From positions 186,001 to 250,000 of the forward strand of contig JAEPQE010000003.1 of NCBI GenBank assembly GCA_017640665.1: a stretch of DNA of 64,000 nucleotides. The letters are read 5' to 3'. The position numbers and the translations under genes were made by a program. Every line of letters starts with the position of its first letter. Positions within the stretch are counted from its first letter, which is position 1. The DNA comes from Balneolaceae bacterium (GTDB lineage Bacteria; Bacteroidota; Rhodothermia; Balneolales; Balneolaceae). The notes under the pieces were generated by a model, which had not been told where the DNA came from, made no database searches, and was given only the letters and a program-made list of their open reading frames with translations. Shown here piece by piece: positions 26,143-35,487 of this stretch.

Positions 26143-27000
26143 TTGAGGAAACCTCAGTCTTTCTTTTTGATACTGATTTTTATCGTGTTTTCGTGCGAAG
26201 TACTAGAGGTAGCTGATTTTGCAGAATACCCGGTTAAGATTGAAGCAAAAGAATTAAGAGAACTGGAAGAATTGAATACCAGATATCAAGCGGAAAATGA
26301 TAATCATATCTGTTCAACATTAAATGAGTTTGGTTATACGGGGTTTAGCAGGAGATTATTTCCGGACGATATTAACCCGTGTTTATCGAGAGAGAGTGTA
26401 AGAGTAGAGCTTAAGGAAGTTGACACACTAATTAATGTGGCCAAAGAATCTCTTCTAAAAAACCGGGAATTTACTTTGGTGTCTGATACAAGTAATCTTG
26501 AAATAGAAGAAGTTGTACCATTGTACGGTTGTACGATATGTGAAGGACCAGATATCAATAGTGTGCCTATTGAGTATAAGATAACTTTTGGTGAGCAAAG
26601 GCTTGGAAATACAATGGTTAGAAACTCTGATATAACTGTTTTTGTAGACTCTATTGGAGTAAACAGGATTTGGGGAAATTGGTTTCCTGAATTTACAAGT
26701 CCGGGCTTTATTAATATTGGTTACTTAGAAGCACAAAGAATGCTTATTGGCTGGGAAATAAATATGCAGGAGTTCACAGGAGAAGATATGACGTTCATTA
26801 TAACTGAAGAGCATTTGGAGAATGAACCGAATTTTGAATTTTACCCTTATGAAAATAATGGTGTTTTGGAGTTAAGAAAAACATGGAATGTTGAAATCCT
26901 ATATCCTGAAGAATTTTTTCAAGGATGGAATGCAAGCATAGATGTGATTGATGGACTTTTATTAGCCATCGAACCAATAGAATCAGAACAAGAATTTTAG
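26143..27000 (+). CDS. Lipoprotein of unknown function
   Basis: 285 residues from a TTG start; no ATG fits. The N-terminus KPQSFFLILIFIVFSCEVL is a lipoprotein signal with the lipid Cys at about residue 18. The mature part has Cys residues near 55, 75 and 128-131 (PLYGCTICEGP), so disulphides or metal binding are possible. There is no recognised domain. It is flanked by an unrelated oxidoreductase and a response regulator, which give no clue to function. Confidence 0.7.
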   Translation: MRKPQSFFLILIFIVFSCEVLEVADFAEYPVKIEAKELRELEELNTRYQAENDNHICSTLNEFGYTGFSRRLFPDDINPCLSRESVRVELKEVDTLINVAKESLLKNREFTLVSDTSNLEIEEVVPLYGCTICEGPDINSVPIEYKITFGEQRLGNTMVRNSDITVFVDSIGVNRIWGNWFPEFTSPGFINIGYLEAQRMLIGWEINMQEFTGEDMTFIITEEHLENEPNFEFYPYENNGVLELRKTWNVEILYPEEFFQGWNASIDVIDGLLLAIEPIESEQEF

Positions 27001-27122
27001 AATAAAACTGGGAACGTTTGTCCGCTGGATTTTACAGCTCCGTAACAAAAGAGATTCGAACTACTCATTTGCAATGGCAAAAAAAGGACAATCAGAATAA
27101 TTAGAAAAAAAGACGTACTACA

Positions 27123-27497
27123 TTGACAGAGTTATTAGGAAAAACAAAACGTGTACTAATTGTAGAAGATGATATGATCATTTCGCTGGTAATCGAAAAT
27201 ATGGTCAAAGAGTTGGGACATGAGGTAGTTGGGAAAGCTACCTCTGGTCTGGATGCGATTGAACTTGCCCTCGAAAATAATCCCGATTTAATTCTCATGG
27301 ACATCCGTTTAAAGGGAGAAATGGATGGCATTGAGGCGGTAAAAGTAATCAAGGAGAAAATTTCTACTTCAGTGATCTACCTTACAGGAAATTCAGATCG
27401 AGTGAATTATGATCGAGCCAAAGCTACCAAGTGTGTAGATCTGATCACAAAACCATTCACGATAAATGATCTTACAAAATCGTTTGAATTAGTTTAA
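27123..27497 (+). CDS. Single-domain response regulator (CheY-like receiver)
   Basis: 124 residues from a TTG start. The receiver fold is complete: acidic pocket VLIVEDDMI, phospho-acceptor Asp60 in LILMDIRLKGEMDG, switch Thr in IYLTGNSD and Lys in LITKPF. There is no output domain and no histidine kinase next to it, so it must act by protein contact or in a phosphorelay with a kinase elsewhere. The MDIRLKGEMDGIEA style is that of receivers found with hybrid kinases. Confidence 0.92.
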   Translation: MTELLGKTKRVLIVEDDMIISLVIENMVKELGHEVVGKATSGLDAIELALENNPDLILMDIRLKGEMDGIEAVKVIKEKISTSVIYLTGNSDRVNYDRAKATKCVDLITKPFTINDLTKSFELV

Positions 27498-27501
27498 AAA
27501 T

Positions 27502-27522
27502 AGATGCTTTTTGTGCATCTTT
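27502..27522 (+). terminator. Weak hairpin after response regulator
   Basis: AGATGC (27502-27507) and GCATCT (27515-27520) form a short stem with only two T behind it. It may be a weak terminator. The right arm, CATCTTTG, also resembles a -7 promoter element, so either reading is tentative. Confidence 0.35.
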
Positions 27523-27565
27523 GAACTCATTATTGCGTAACCTTCCGGCAAATTAAGGGCGAATT

Positions 27566-28255
27566 ATGAGTACAAAATTCAGAAATTTAAAAAACGATCT
27601 TAAAGATTTAGAGAACGAAACCGAAGGCGCAGATCTTGGCATGTCTTCCAAATCTAATTCGGGCAGTTCTAAGACAGCTAACTACATACTCGTGATTGCA
27701 TTTGTTGTAACACTCGTATTTTATGCCGGAAACAGAGTGAGTAACTTCTTTTCCGATTTTGAGAACCCAATCAGTGAAGTCGTCCAGTCTTTTAATGAAT
27801 ACGATGCCGATTTGTTAACGGGTATGGGAGAATGGATGGACGAATTAGGGTACGGAGTTCTGACCAATGAAGAGCTGTCTGCTTTACGGGATGAAGGCGT
27901 AACTGCTACTGAAACTCAACGCTTGCATGATATTGGGTATACTGATGTGACTTTAGAACAACTCGTTGCACTTCAGGATGCAGATGTGAGTGCTACTTAT
28001 GCCAGTATGATGAAGGAATTAGGTTATGATTTTAGCATTGAAGAATTAATAGAAACTCGAAGAAGTGGAGTAACTGCTAACTTCACGAGCAGAATGATGG
28101 ATTTAGGGTACACTTTTGAGGAGCTTACAAAAGAGAACCTGATGCGGATGAGAAGCATCAACGTTACCGATCGGTTAGCAGAAAGATTGATTGAAGAAAG
28201 AGGAGAGAGGCCTACAGTAGATGAGCTCGTCAGATATAGGATAAGTAATCAGTAA
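27566..28255 (+). CDS. Single-pass membrane protein with LGY helical repeats
   Basis: 229 residues. A membrane helix at about residues 38-58 (NYILVIAFVVTLVFYAGNRV) follows a charged cytoplasmic N-terminus. The external part contains four to five copies of a ~33-residue repeat built around 'xxLGYxxLTxEELxALRDxGVTATxTQ': visible copies include MDELGYGVLTNEELSALR, LHDIGYTDVTLEQLVALQ, MKELGYDFSIEELIETRR and MMDLGYTFEELTKENLM. The same repeat style occurs beside BlaR1/anti-sigma-type proteins elsewhere. It probably mediates protein contact; function unknown. Confidence 0.75.
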   Translation: MSTKFRNLKNDLKDLENETEGADLGMSSKSNSGSSKTANYILVIAFVVTLVFYAGNRVSNFFSDFENPISEVVQSFNEYDADLLTGMGEWMDELGYGVLTNEELSALRDEGVTATETQRLHDIGYTDVTLEQLVALQDADVSATYASMMKELGYDFSIEELIETRRSGVTANFTSRMMDLGYTFEELTKENLMRMRSINVTDRLAERLIEERGERPTVDELVRYRISNQ

Positions 28256-28278
28256 AATTATTATTCGGAACATCTTGG

Positions 28279-28286
28279 TATCTTTA
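28279..28286 (+). promoter_or_regulatory. Candidate -7 promoter element (TATCTTTA)
   Basis: TATCTTTA, 37 bases before the porin-like gene, the best match to the Bacteroidota TAnnTTTG -7 consensus in this set. Confidence 0.4.
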
Positions 28287-28322
28287 CTGTTTAACTGATT
28301 GAATTTATAACAATCAGACAAC

Positions 28323-28889
28323 ATGAAGAAATTAACTACACTATTTACATTTTTATTAATCGCAGCTTTTACAACCAGTATATCCGCTCAGGATTTTCTA
28401 CTGAAAGATAAATCCGGAATTGGTCCCAGGATAGGATATTATAAAGCGCCTGATGCTGAAGATGGAACCATGTTCATTGGTGGTCAGGCAAGATTCAGAG
28501 GGGAAATTGTTGGTTTCGAATTGGCAGCAGAATACCGTGGAGAACAAACGTACGATGTTACAGGTGGGGAAATTAGTCTCAGGCAGATTCCGGTAACTAC
28601 CTCGTTACTCCTATTTGTTCCTATTGCGCCAAATTTTCAACCGTATGGTTTAGCCGGGTTGGGAGCTTATTACAATATTTATGAATACGATGGTACGTTT
28701 TCAAATAGCACCGATGCAGAGGTTAATCTTGGTTACCATCTCGGGTTTGGGCTTGATTTACCGCTATCAGAAAACGCTGCTCTCAATGCAGATTACCGAT
28801 ACTTATTCCTGGACGGAAGTAACGACGATTTAGGGGATAAAGAGTATAGTGGTAATGTAATTACTGCCGGACTTACCTTTTATTTCTAA
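28323..28889 (+). CDS. Outer-membrane beta-barrel protein (small porin-like)
   Basis: 188 residues with a signal peptide (TTLFTFLLIAAFTTSISAQ). The mature part alternates hydrophobic and polar residues in eight or so strands, with YGLAGLGAYYNIYEY and a terminal strand ITAGLTFYF ending in Phe, the outer-membrane insertion signature. It fits the OmpW/OmpA-barrel size class but lacks a periplasmic OmpA domain. It stands alone, with a candidate promoter and a strong terminator. Confidence 0.85.
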   Translation: MKKLTTLFTFLLIAAFTTSISAQDFLLKDKSGIGPRIGYYKAPDAEDGTMFIGGQARFRGEIVGFELAAEYRGEQTYDVTGGEISLRQIPVTTSLLLFVPIAPNFQPYGLAGLGAYYNIYEYDGTFSNSTDAEVNLGYHLGFGLDLPLSENAALNADYRYLFLDGSNDDLGDKEYSGNVITAGLTFYF

Positions 28890-28930
28890 ATAAGTATTGA
28901 CTACTTAATTTATTCACACTTCTTATTTAA

Positions 28931-28963
28931 AATCCCAGTCATTACATTGACTGGGATTTTTTT
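28931..28963 (+). terminator. Rho-independent terminator
   Basis: AATCCCAGTC (28931-28940) pairs perfectly with GACTGGGATT (28949-28958) around an 8-base loop, then a T-run to 28963. It terminates the barrel protein gene. Confidence 0.9.
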
Positions 28964-28985
28964 ATGCACTTAATAATCTAGACCA

Positions 28986-29909
28986 ATGCCAGAAATAATC
29001 TTACCTGAAGTAGAACTCAATATTCATTCACCCAAGAACCCAACGGAAGCAACAGTGGTTGAAAACTATATTTGCACTGCAGAAAACAGCCCCAATATAG
29101 TTCGACACATGACCTTTGATATTTCGGGAACTGAACTCGAAGGGAAATTCAAGGTTGGGCAGTCTATTGGAGTTTTGCCTCCGGGAGAAACGGAAAAGGG
29201 CAGACCTCATAAACTAAGGTTGTATTCTGTTTCATCTCCATCAAAAGGAGAGGGCGGTGAGAAGCATTTGGTTTCTACCACGGTTAAACGGGCAAATGAA
29301 GAAGTGGATGGGACTTTCTATTTGGGAGTATGTTCCAACTATCTCTGTAATCTTAAGCCTGGCGATAAACTGAAAGTAACCGGGCCAAGTGGGCGGAGAT
29401 ACTTGTTACCTGAAAATATAGATGACTTCAATTATGTGTTTTTTGCTACTGGTACCGGAATTGCACCCTTTCGGGGGATGATTATTGAACTCTTCGAATC
29501 CGGCTTTAAAGGAGAAGTAGCACTTGTGTTTGGATGTCCATATAGAACTGATGTACTCTACCCCAAGTTCTTTAATGAAATGGCTGAAAAGCATGATAAT
29601 TTCCATTACATCAAAATGATTTCAAGAGAAGACCGTCGGGCCGATGGTAGCAAATATTATGTTCAGACCGCAATTGATGACCATGAAGAAATCCTGAGCC
29701 CGATTCTTGGCAAGGAAAATACACTTATATATCTCTGTGGGATGAAAGGAATGGAATCAGGCATCTATCACAATCTTGCAAAAAAAGGATTTATGGATTA
29801 CCTGAGACTTAAAGGTCAGCCTGAATCAGAAGATCCGAATGATTGGAGCTGGGAAGAAGTTAAAACGATGCTCAAACCTTCTGCAAGAACATTTGAAGAG
29901 GTTTATTAA
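28986..29909 (+). CDS. Plant-type ferredoxin/flavodoxin-NADP+ reductase
   Basis: 307 residues. FAD-binding is shown by RLYSVSSPS (the RxYS motif) near residue 78 and YLGVCSNYLCNLKPGD; the NADP domain by FATGTGIAPFRGM and LIYLCGMKGMESG. The chain ends in EEVY: a C-terminal Tyr that stacks on the flavin is the hallmark of the plant-type class. The enzyme exchanges electrons between NADPH and ferredoxin or flavodoxin in the cytoplasm. It could serve the iron-sulphur enzymes of the window, such as the Rieske-glutamate synthase fusion, but no linkage is seen. No signal peptide. Confidence 0.92.
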   Translation: MPEIILPEVELNIHSPKNPTEATVVENYICTAENSPNIVRHMTFDISGTELEGKFKVGQSIGVLPPGETEKGRPHKLRLYSVSSPSKGEGGEKHLVSTTVKRANEEVDGTFYLGVCSNYLCNLKPGDKLKVTGPSGRRYLLPENIDDFNYVFFATGTGIAPFRGMIIELFESGFKGEVALVFGCPYRTDVLYPKFFNEMAEKHDNFHYIKMISREDRRADGSKYYVQTAIDDHEEILSPILGKENTLIYLCGMKGMESGIYHNLAKKGFMDYLRLKGQPESEDPNDWSWEEVKTMLKPSARTFEEVY

Positions 29910-29917
29910 TACTCTTT

Positions 29918-30487
29918 CTATTTCCCGAATCCAGTCACCCCACCGGATACAATAAAGCGCATAAAGTCTGCTGGATCTGCTTTAACGGGTGTTACTGCAT
30001 CTCTAGGTACAATGTACAGGTTTCCGGAGAAGTTATAGGAGTGGGGGCAGTAAACTGCCACCTCATTTTCAAGCTCAAGGTTAGAAAGAGTTTCCTGGGT
30101 AATGAACCCAAAGCGGATCATTCCTATTTCTCCAAACTGAACTCGAACGGGTTTAGTGAACTTCTTTTTATCACCTACAAAAGCTTCCGTCAGATCTCGA
30201 AGCGAAGTATAAATGATACTTACCAACGGGGTTTTTGAGAACAGGTTTTCAAATAAATGAACAATTGGTTTCGTGAAAGCGCGTGTAAAAACAAACCCAA
30301 CTAAAGAGATGATAATGAACCCTGAAAGTATGCCCAGCCCCGGAATATTCCACTCAAACCATCCGAAGAACAGGTTATTGAAAATGCTGTTTACCCAGTT
30401 GATTGTTATGCTCACCAGATAAATAGTGGCACCCAAAGGGAATACAATTAACATCCCTCTTAAAAAGTAATTTAAAATCGTTTTCAT
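29918..30487 (-). CDS. DUF502 family membrane protein
   Basis: 189 residues. Two N-terminal membrane helices (MLIVFPLGATIYLVSITINW and IPGLGILSGFIIISLVGFVF) are followed by the DUF502 soluble domain with FSKTPLVSIIYTSLRDLTEA, RFGFITQ and CPHSYNFSGNLYIVPRDA. The family is widespread and of unknown function, probably inner-membrane. It is convergent with the reductase gene and divergent from alaS. Confidence 0.88.
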   Translation of the reverse strand: MKTILNYFLRGMLIVFPLGATIYLVSITINWVNSIFNNLFFGWFEWNIPGLGILSGFIIISLVGFVFTRAFTKPIVHLFENLFSKTPLVSIIYTSLRDLTEAFVGDKKKFTKPVRVQFGEIGMIRFGFITQETLSNLELENEVAVYCPHSYNFSGNLYIVPRDAVTPVKADPADFMRFIVSGGVTGFGK

Positions 30488-30557
30488 CAGATTAGTTGTT
30501 TTGTGTAATAACTTTCAGCCGTTCAATTAGTTCCATGAGTTAGAGTAGGAAATTTTC

Positions 30558-30565
30558 TATCTTCT
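30558..30565 (+). promoter_or_regulatory. Candidate -7 promoter element (TATCTTCT)
   Basis: TATCTTCT, 37 bases before the alaS ATG, in the 114-base gap from the divergent DUF502 gene. Identical to the motif before the BI-1 gene. Confidence 0.35.
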
Positions 30566-30601
30566 AACCCTTAAAAATCAAAATTTCTACAGCGTAAATT
30601 A

Positions 30602-33271
30602 ATGCCCGTTAAGACATCTTCCCAAATCAGAAACGAATTTCTGGAATTCTTCGCAGAGAAGGAACACGCCATTGTTGAAAGTGCTCCTGTTGTTCCAAAA
30701 GATGATCCCACTCTTTTGTTCACAAATGCAGGAATGAACCAGTTTAAACCCATCTTTCTTGGGGAAGAAAAAGCATTGAAGCACGATGGTAAATTATGGA
30801 GCCGAGCAGCTGATACTCAAAAATGCATCAGGGTAAGCGGGAAACATAACGACCTGGAAGAGGTTGGACATGATACCTATCATCATACTTTGTTCGAGAT
30901 GTTGGGTAATTGGTCATTCGGAGATTATTTCAAAAAGGAAGCTATCGCGTGGGCCTGGGAGTTACTGGTTGATAAATGGGGAATGGATCCGGATCGTTTG
31001 TACGCTACGGTTTTTGGCGGAGATAAAGAAGATGGACTACCTGTTGATGATGAAGCTACCGAGCTCTGGAAAAGCGAGACTTCAATCGCTCATGATCACA
31101 TCCTGAAATTTGATAAAAAAGATAATTTCTGGGAGATGGGAGATACAGGTCCTTGTGGACCTTGTTCTGAGCTGCATATCGATCTTCGTTCTGATGAGGA
31201 GCGCAAGAAGCAGGATGGTGCTGAACTTGTAAACATGGACGACCCCAGAGTGATTGAAATCTGGAACCTGGTGTTCATTCAGTTCAACAGGCAAGTTGGA
31301 GGAACACTTAAAACACTTCCTGCTCAACATGTGGATACCGGAATGGGGTTCGAGCGTGTTTGCGCAGTATTACAAGGAAAGCTCTCTAATTACGATTCAG
31401 ATGTTTTCACACCGCTACTTGATGAGATTTCGAAACTGGCAGGCTTAACCTATGGCAAAGATGAGGAGAAAGACATTGCAATGCGCGTTATTGCAGATCA
31501 TATTCGGGCAGTTGTTTTTTCAATTGCAGATGGAGCTTCGCCCGGCAATGATGGACGTGGTTATGTAATCCGGCGCATTCAACGGCGTGCGATTCGTTAT
31601 GGTTGGGATAAGCTTGGCTTCAAAGAACCGTTCATGTACAAGTTGGTGAATGTATTAGCAGACCAGTTCAAAGATGTTTTCCCGGAGATTGTAGCACAAC
31701 AGGAATATATCACCAATGTAGTCCGCGCCGAAGAGAAGAGCTTCTTAAAAACTCTAGGACAAGGCATCGATATCTTCAACGAAATGATTGATGAAAAAAA
31801 GAAACTTTCAGGAGAAGATGCCTTCAAACTGCACGATACTTATGGTTTTCCGATCGATTTAACCCAGTTAATGGCTCGGGAGCAGAATGTGGAAGTCGAT
31901 GTTGAAGGCTTCACAAAAAACATGAAAGAACAAAAAGATCGTGCCCGTGCTGCCGGTAAGTTTGGTGTGGATCAGAGTTCAATCAACGAATGGGTGACCA
32001 TTGATGAAATGGATGATTTTGAATTTATTGGTTACGACGATTTTGAATCAGAAGTAAACATTACTGCTTACCGCAAAGAAGGAGATCGTTTTGCTCTCCA
32101 GCTTTCTAAAACTCCTTTCTATGCCGAAAGTGGTGGCCAGGTTGCTGATACCGGGATGCTTAGTAATGGTGATGAGTTCATTCATATTATTGATGTACAG
32201 AAAGCTCAGGGGAATTTTATCCACTACACAGAGAAGCTTCCCGAGAATTTAGAAGGTGACTGGACTGCTACTATTGATGTACATCGTCGTTTCGAAATTC
32301 AAAAGCATCATTCCGCTACTCATTTAGCTCATGCAGCACTCAGAGATGTCCTTGGAGACCACGTAGCTCAGAAAGGATCTTTAGTAAATGAACATCATCT
32401 TCGTTTTGATTTCTCTCACTATGAAGCTATGACTCCGGAACAACTGGATGAAGTAGAAGCACAGGTAAATGAGAAGATTCAGGAGAATATCCCGTTAATT
32501 GAAGAACGAAATGTACCCATTGAGGAAGCCCGTGAAAAAGGAGCTATGATGCTTTTTGGGGAAAAATATGGCGATTTTGTTCGTGTTATCACTTTTGATG
32601 AAGACTATTCAGTCGAATTATGTGGTGGAACGCACGTGGGAGCTACAGGAGAAATAGGATATTTCCGGTTTGTCCACGAAAGTTCAGTAGCCGCAGGAAT
32701 CCGAAGAATTGAAGCGGTAACGGGTAAAGCAGCTGATAAACTCATTCGGGATGAAAAGCATACTGTTCAGAGTATAAAATCAGCTTTTGGTCAGACTGAC
32801 GATCTGGTTGGCAGCATCCAGAAACTTCAGGATGAAAAGAAAGCCCTGGAAAAAGAACTCGAAAAGCTTAATATGCAAAACACCGGAGCTAAGCTTGATG
32901 AATTGTTAAAGTCCTCTGAAAATCTGAATGGTGCTGTCTCTTTGGTGAAAGGCGAAATCTCCGGAGCGGATATGGGAGTGCTTAAACAACTTGGATACGA
33001 TGCACTCCAGAAGTCGCCAGAAAATACAGTCACAGTGCTCGGTTCCAGAGATCAGGAGGAAGGTAAAGTATTTCTGATGGTAGCAGTAACTGAAGACCTC
33101 ATCAAAGAACAGGGATTAAAAGCCGGTGCATTAGTTGGGCAATTAGGTCGATTAGTAGGCGGCGGCGGCGGTGGACAGCCTAATCTTGCCACTGCCGGAG
33201 GGCGAAATCCCGAAAAACTTGCAGAGGCATTGGAAAAGGTGAATGATATTGTGCTGGAAAGCATTAACTGA
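30602..33271 (+). CDS. alaS: Alanyl-tRNA synthetase
   Basis: 889 residues, a usual length for bacterial AlaRS. Class II catalytic core at the N-terminus (EFFAEKEHAIVESAPVVP, DDPTLLFTNAGMNQFKP, GDTGPCGPCSE), tRNA-recognition helical part, then the editing domain with the zinc-binding HHSATHLAHAALR and CGGTHVGATGEIG motifs, and the C-Ala domain ending in the glycine-rich GGGGGGQPNLATAGG. It charges tRNA-Ala in the cytoplasm and clears mischarged Ser/Gly. It is separated by 87 bases from the pyruvate dehydrogenase genes and has no operon partner upstream. Confidence 0.98.
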   Translation: MPVKTSSQIRNEFLEFFAEKEHAIVESAPVVPKDDPTLLFTNAGMNQFKPIFLGEEKALKHDGKLWSRAADTQKCIRVSGKHNDLEEVGHDTYHHTLFEMLGNWSFGDYFKKEAIAWAWELLVDKWGMDPDRLYATVFGGDKEDGLPVDDEATELWKSETSIAHDHILKFDKKDNFWEMGDTGPCGPCSELHIDLRSDEERKKQDGAELVNMDDPRVIEIWNLVFIQFNRQVGGTLKTLPAQHVDTGMGFERVCAVLQGKLSNYDSDVFTPLLDEISKLAGLTYGKDEEKDIAMRVIADHIRAVVFSIADGASPGNDGRGYVIRRIQRRAIRYGWDKLGFKEPFMYKLVNVLADQFKDVFPEIVAQQEYITNVVRAEEKSFLKTLGQGIDIFNEMIDEKKKLSGEDAFKLHDTYGFPIDLTQLMAREQNVEVDVEGFTKNMKEQKDRARAAGKFGVDQSSINEWVTIDEMDDFEFIGYDDFESEVNITAYRKEGDRFALQLSKTPFYAESGGQVADTGMLSNGDEFIHIIDVQKAQGNFIHYTEKLPENLEGDWTATIDVHRRFEIQKHHSATHLAHAALRDVLGDHVAQKGSLVNEHHLRFDFSHYEAMTPEQLDEVEAQVNEKIQENIPLIEERNVPIEEAREKGAMMLFGEKYGDFVRVITFDEDYSVELCGGTHVGATGEIGYFRFVHESSVAAGIRRIEAVTGKAADKLIRDEKHTVQSIKSAFGQTDDLVGSIQKLQDEKKALEKELEKLNMQNTGAKLDELLKSSENLNGAVSLVKGEISGADMGVLKQLGYDALQKSPENTVTVLGSRDQEEGKVFLMVAVTEDLIKEQGLKAGALVGQLGRLVGGGGGGQPNLATAGGRNPEKLAEALEKVNDIVLESIN

Positions 33272-33358
33272 ATCAGATAAATCCAATCACGAAAACTTCC
33301 AAAAAATTAGATATATTTTGAGCCCTTTTGAAGGGACACCGATAAGAACAAACTTACT

Positions 33359-34459
33359 ATGGCGAAAAAGAAAAAAGACGATATCGTTTTTGCCCCACGT
33401 GGCATAGGCGAGGAAAGTGACGGAGTAGTACAAAAAGGGGTTGATTTACCTCCTGCAACTAAAAAGAAGCATAAAGCGCTTGGACTTTCAGAAGACGATC
33501 TGAAAGCCATGTATGAGCAAATGTATCTGCAACGCCGCTTCGAAGAACGATCTATGCAGCAGTATCAAAAAGGGAAATTCGGTGGTTTTCTTCACTTATA
33601 CATTGGTCAGGAAGCTATTTCTACAGGTACCGTATTTGCTTTTGATGATAACGATGACATTATCACCGGGTATAGGGATCACGGCTGGGGATTATGCCGT
33701 GGAGTAACCCCCAAAGAAGGAATGGCAGAGCTTTTTGGGAAAGCCACAGGCTGTTCAAAAGGGAAAGGCGGCTCAATGCATTTCGCTAAGTCAGAAAACC
33801 ATTTCTGGGGTGGATATGGAATTGTAGGAGGGCATATTCCAATAGGTGCTGGACTTGCTTTCGGAAATAAATACAAAGGTACTGGTAATATCTCTGCTAC
33901 ATTTTTCGGAGATGGAGCTGTTGATCAGGGAGCACTTCATGAAACAATGAATATGGCTCAGCTTTGGAAGCTACCTGTACTCTTTGTTGTAGAAAACAAT
34001 GGATATTCGATGGGTACCGCCGCTAAGCGTCACACTGTTGCCGAAATCGTAGATCGTGCTAAAGGCTATGGAATGAAAAGCGCGGTAATCAATGGAATGG
34101 ATGTGTTTTCTGTATATGAGAAAATGAAAGAAATTGCAGATGATGTCCGTGAGAATTCAGAGCCTTATTTTGTGGAGATTCGCACCTACCGCTACCGTGG
34201 ACATTCAATGTCTGATCCCCAAAAGTATAGAACGAAAGAGGAATTAGAAGAATATCAGAAGATTGATCCTATCCTGAAATTGAAGGATTATATTCTGTCG
34301 AATAACGTAGCAGACGAAGACTTCTTTAGTGAAGTAGAAGATCGTATTGAGCAGGATGTGCTGGATGCTGTAGAATTTGCTGACGAATCTCCATTTCCTG
34401 AAGTGGAAGACATGTATGACGACATGTTCGTTGAAGATGACCCTTATTTCCACGTTTAA
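33359..34459 (+). CDS. pdhA: Pyruvate dehydrogenase E1 component, alpha subunit
   Basis: 366 residues. The thiamine-diphosphate motif runs from FFGDGAVDQGALHETMNMA to FVVENNGYSMGT, and the phosphorylation-loop-like RYRGHSMSDPQKYR follows. The substrate side is FEERSMQQYQKGKFGGFLHL. It is the first gene of pdhA-pdhB-pdhC, encoding the complex that makes acetyl-CoA from pyruvate. A basic N-terminal tail (AKKKKDDIVFAPRG) precedes the core. Branched-chain 2-oxoacid dehydrogenase is less likely given the sequence style and the single-lipoyl E2. Confidence 0.95.
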   Translation: MAKKKKDDIVFAPRGIGEESDGVVQKGVDLPPATKKKHKALGLSEDDLKAMYEQMYLQRRFEERSMQQYQKGKFGGFLHLYIGQEAISTGTVFAFDDNDDIITGYRDHGWGLCRGVTPKEGMAELFGKATGCSKGKGGSMHFAKSENHFWGGYGIVGGHIPIGAGLAFGNKYKGTGNISATFFGDGAVDQGALHETMNMAQLWKLPVLFVVENNGYSMGTAAKRHTVAEIVDRAKGYGMKSAVINGMDVFSVYEKMKEIADDVRENSEPYFVEIRTYRYRGHSMSDPQKYRTKEELEEYQKIDPILKLKDYILSNNVADEDFFSEVEDRIEQDVLDAVEFADESPFPEVEDMYDDMFVEDDPYFHV

Positions 34460-34482
34460 TTTTAAGAGACTAATTACGAATA

Positions 34483-35466
34483 ATGGCTGAATTACAATTT
34501 AGAGAAGCAATAAAACACGCAATTGATGAAGAAATGGGGCGTGATGAGTCCGTTTTTGTCATGGGTGAGGAAGTAGCCGAATATAACGGAGCTTATAAAG
34601 TTACTGAAGGTCTTCTGGATAAATATGGATTTAAACGGGTAATCGATACTCCGATTTCGGAGCTTGGATTTGCCGGAATTGGCGTTGGAGCAGCGATGCA
34701 GGGTCTTCGTCCTATTGTCGAGTTTATGACCTTCAACTTTGCAGTATTGGCAGCAGATCAGATTATCAACCACGCTACCAAGGTTAAATACATGACCGGA
34801 GGTCAGGCCGATTGTCCGATTGTTTTTCGAGGACCTAACGCATCGGCAGGTCAGTTGGGTGCGACGCATTCAGTGGCTTACGATTCTATGTACGCCCACT
34901 TCCCGGGACTTAAAGTGATTTATGTATCTGAACCGGATGATGCCAAAGGCTTGATGAAATCAGCAATCCGTGACGATAACCCTGTGATTTTTATGGAATC
35001 TGAGCAAATGTATGGATTGAAAGGCGAGGTTTCTGATGAAGAAGATTATATCATCCCGATTGGAAAGGGAAAAATTAAACGGGAAGGAAGTGATGTAACC
35101 GTTGTAGCACATGGTAAGATGTATCATGTCGCGGTTCAGGCTGCTAATCAACTTGCCAAAGACGGTGTTGAAGTTGAAATCATTGATCCTAGAACCGTTA
35201 AGCCATTGGATCTGCCTTTGATTATTGAATCCATCAAAAAAACAAACCGATGTGTAGTGGTAGATGAAGCACATCCCTTTGCAGGTTTTGCAGCTGAAAT
35301 CGGGTTTTTGATTCAGCGTGAGGCTTTCGATTATCTTGACGCTCCGGTTCAAAGAGTTTGTCTTCCTGATGTGAATGCCCCATTTTCAAAAAAGCTTTTT
35401 GATGCCTGGTTCCCAAGTCCAAAACAGGTCATTGATGCAGTTAATCAGGTTACATACAGAAATTAA
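34483..35466 (+). CDS. pdhB: Pyruvate dehydrogenase E1 component, beta subunit
   Basis: 327 residues, 23 bases after pdhA. Typical E1-beta blocks: EEMGRDESVFVMGEEVAEYN, YKVTEGLLDKYG, RVIDTPISELGFAGIGVGAA, and the C-terminal domain with VEIIDPRTVKPLDLPLI and VVVDEAHPFAGFAAEIG. It completes the TPP site with the alpha subunit and hands the acetyl group to the E2 lipoyl domain. No E3 (lpd) gene lies in the cluster, so E3 is encoded elsewhere. Confidence 0.96.
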   Translation: MAELQFREAIKHAIDEEMGRDESVFVMGEEVAEYNGAYKVTEGLLDKYGFKRVIDTPISELGFAGIGVGAAMQGLRPIVEFMTFNFAVLAADQIINHATKVKYMTGGQADCPIVFRGPNASAGQLGATHSVAYDSMYAHFPGLKVIYVSEPDDAKGLMKSAIRDDNPVIFMESEQMYGLKGEVSDEEDYIIPIGKGKIKREGSDVTVVAHGKMYHVAVQAANQLAKDGVEVEIIDPRTVKPLDLPLIIESIKKTNRCVVVDEAHPFAGFAAEIGFLIQREAFDYLDAPVQRVCLPDVNAPFSKKLFDAWFPSPKQVIDAVNQVTYRN

Positions 35467-35487
35467 AATCACTCAAATACAGTAATT

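Noticed and set aside
27001-27122. Possible RNA gene between the lipoprotein and response regulator
   Set aside because: No cloverleaf or other stable fold visible; sequence looks like a short leader.
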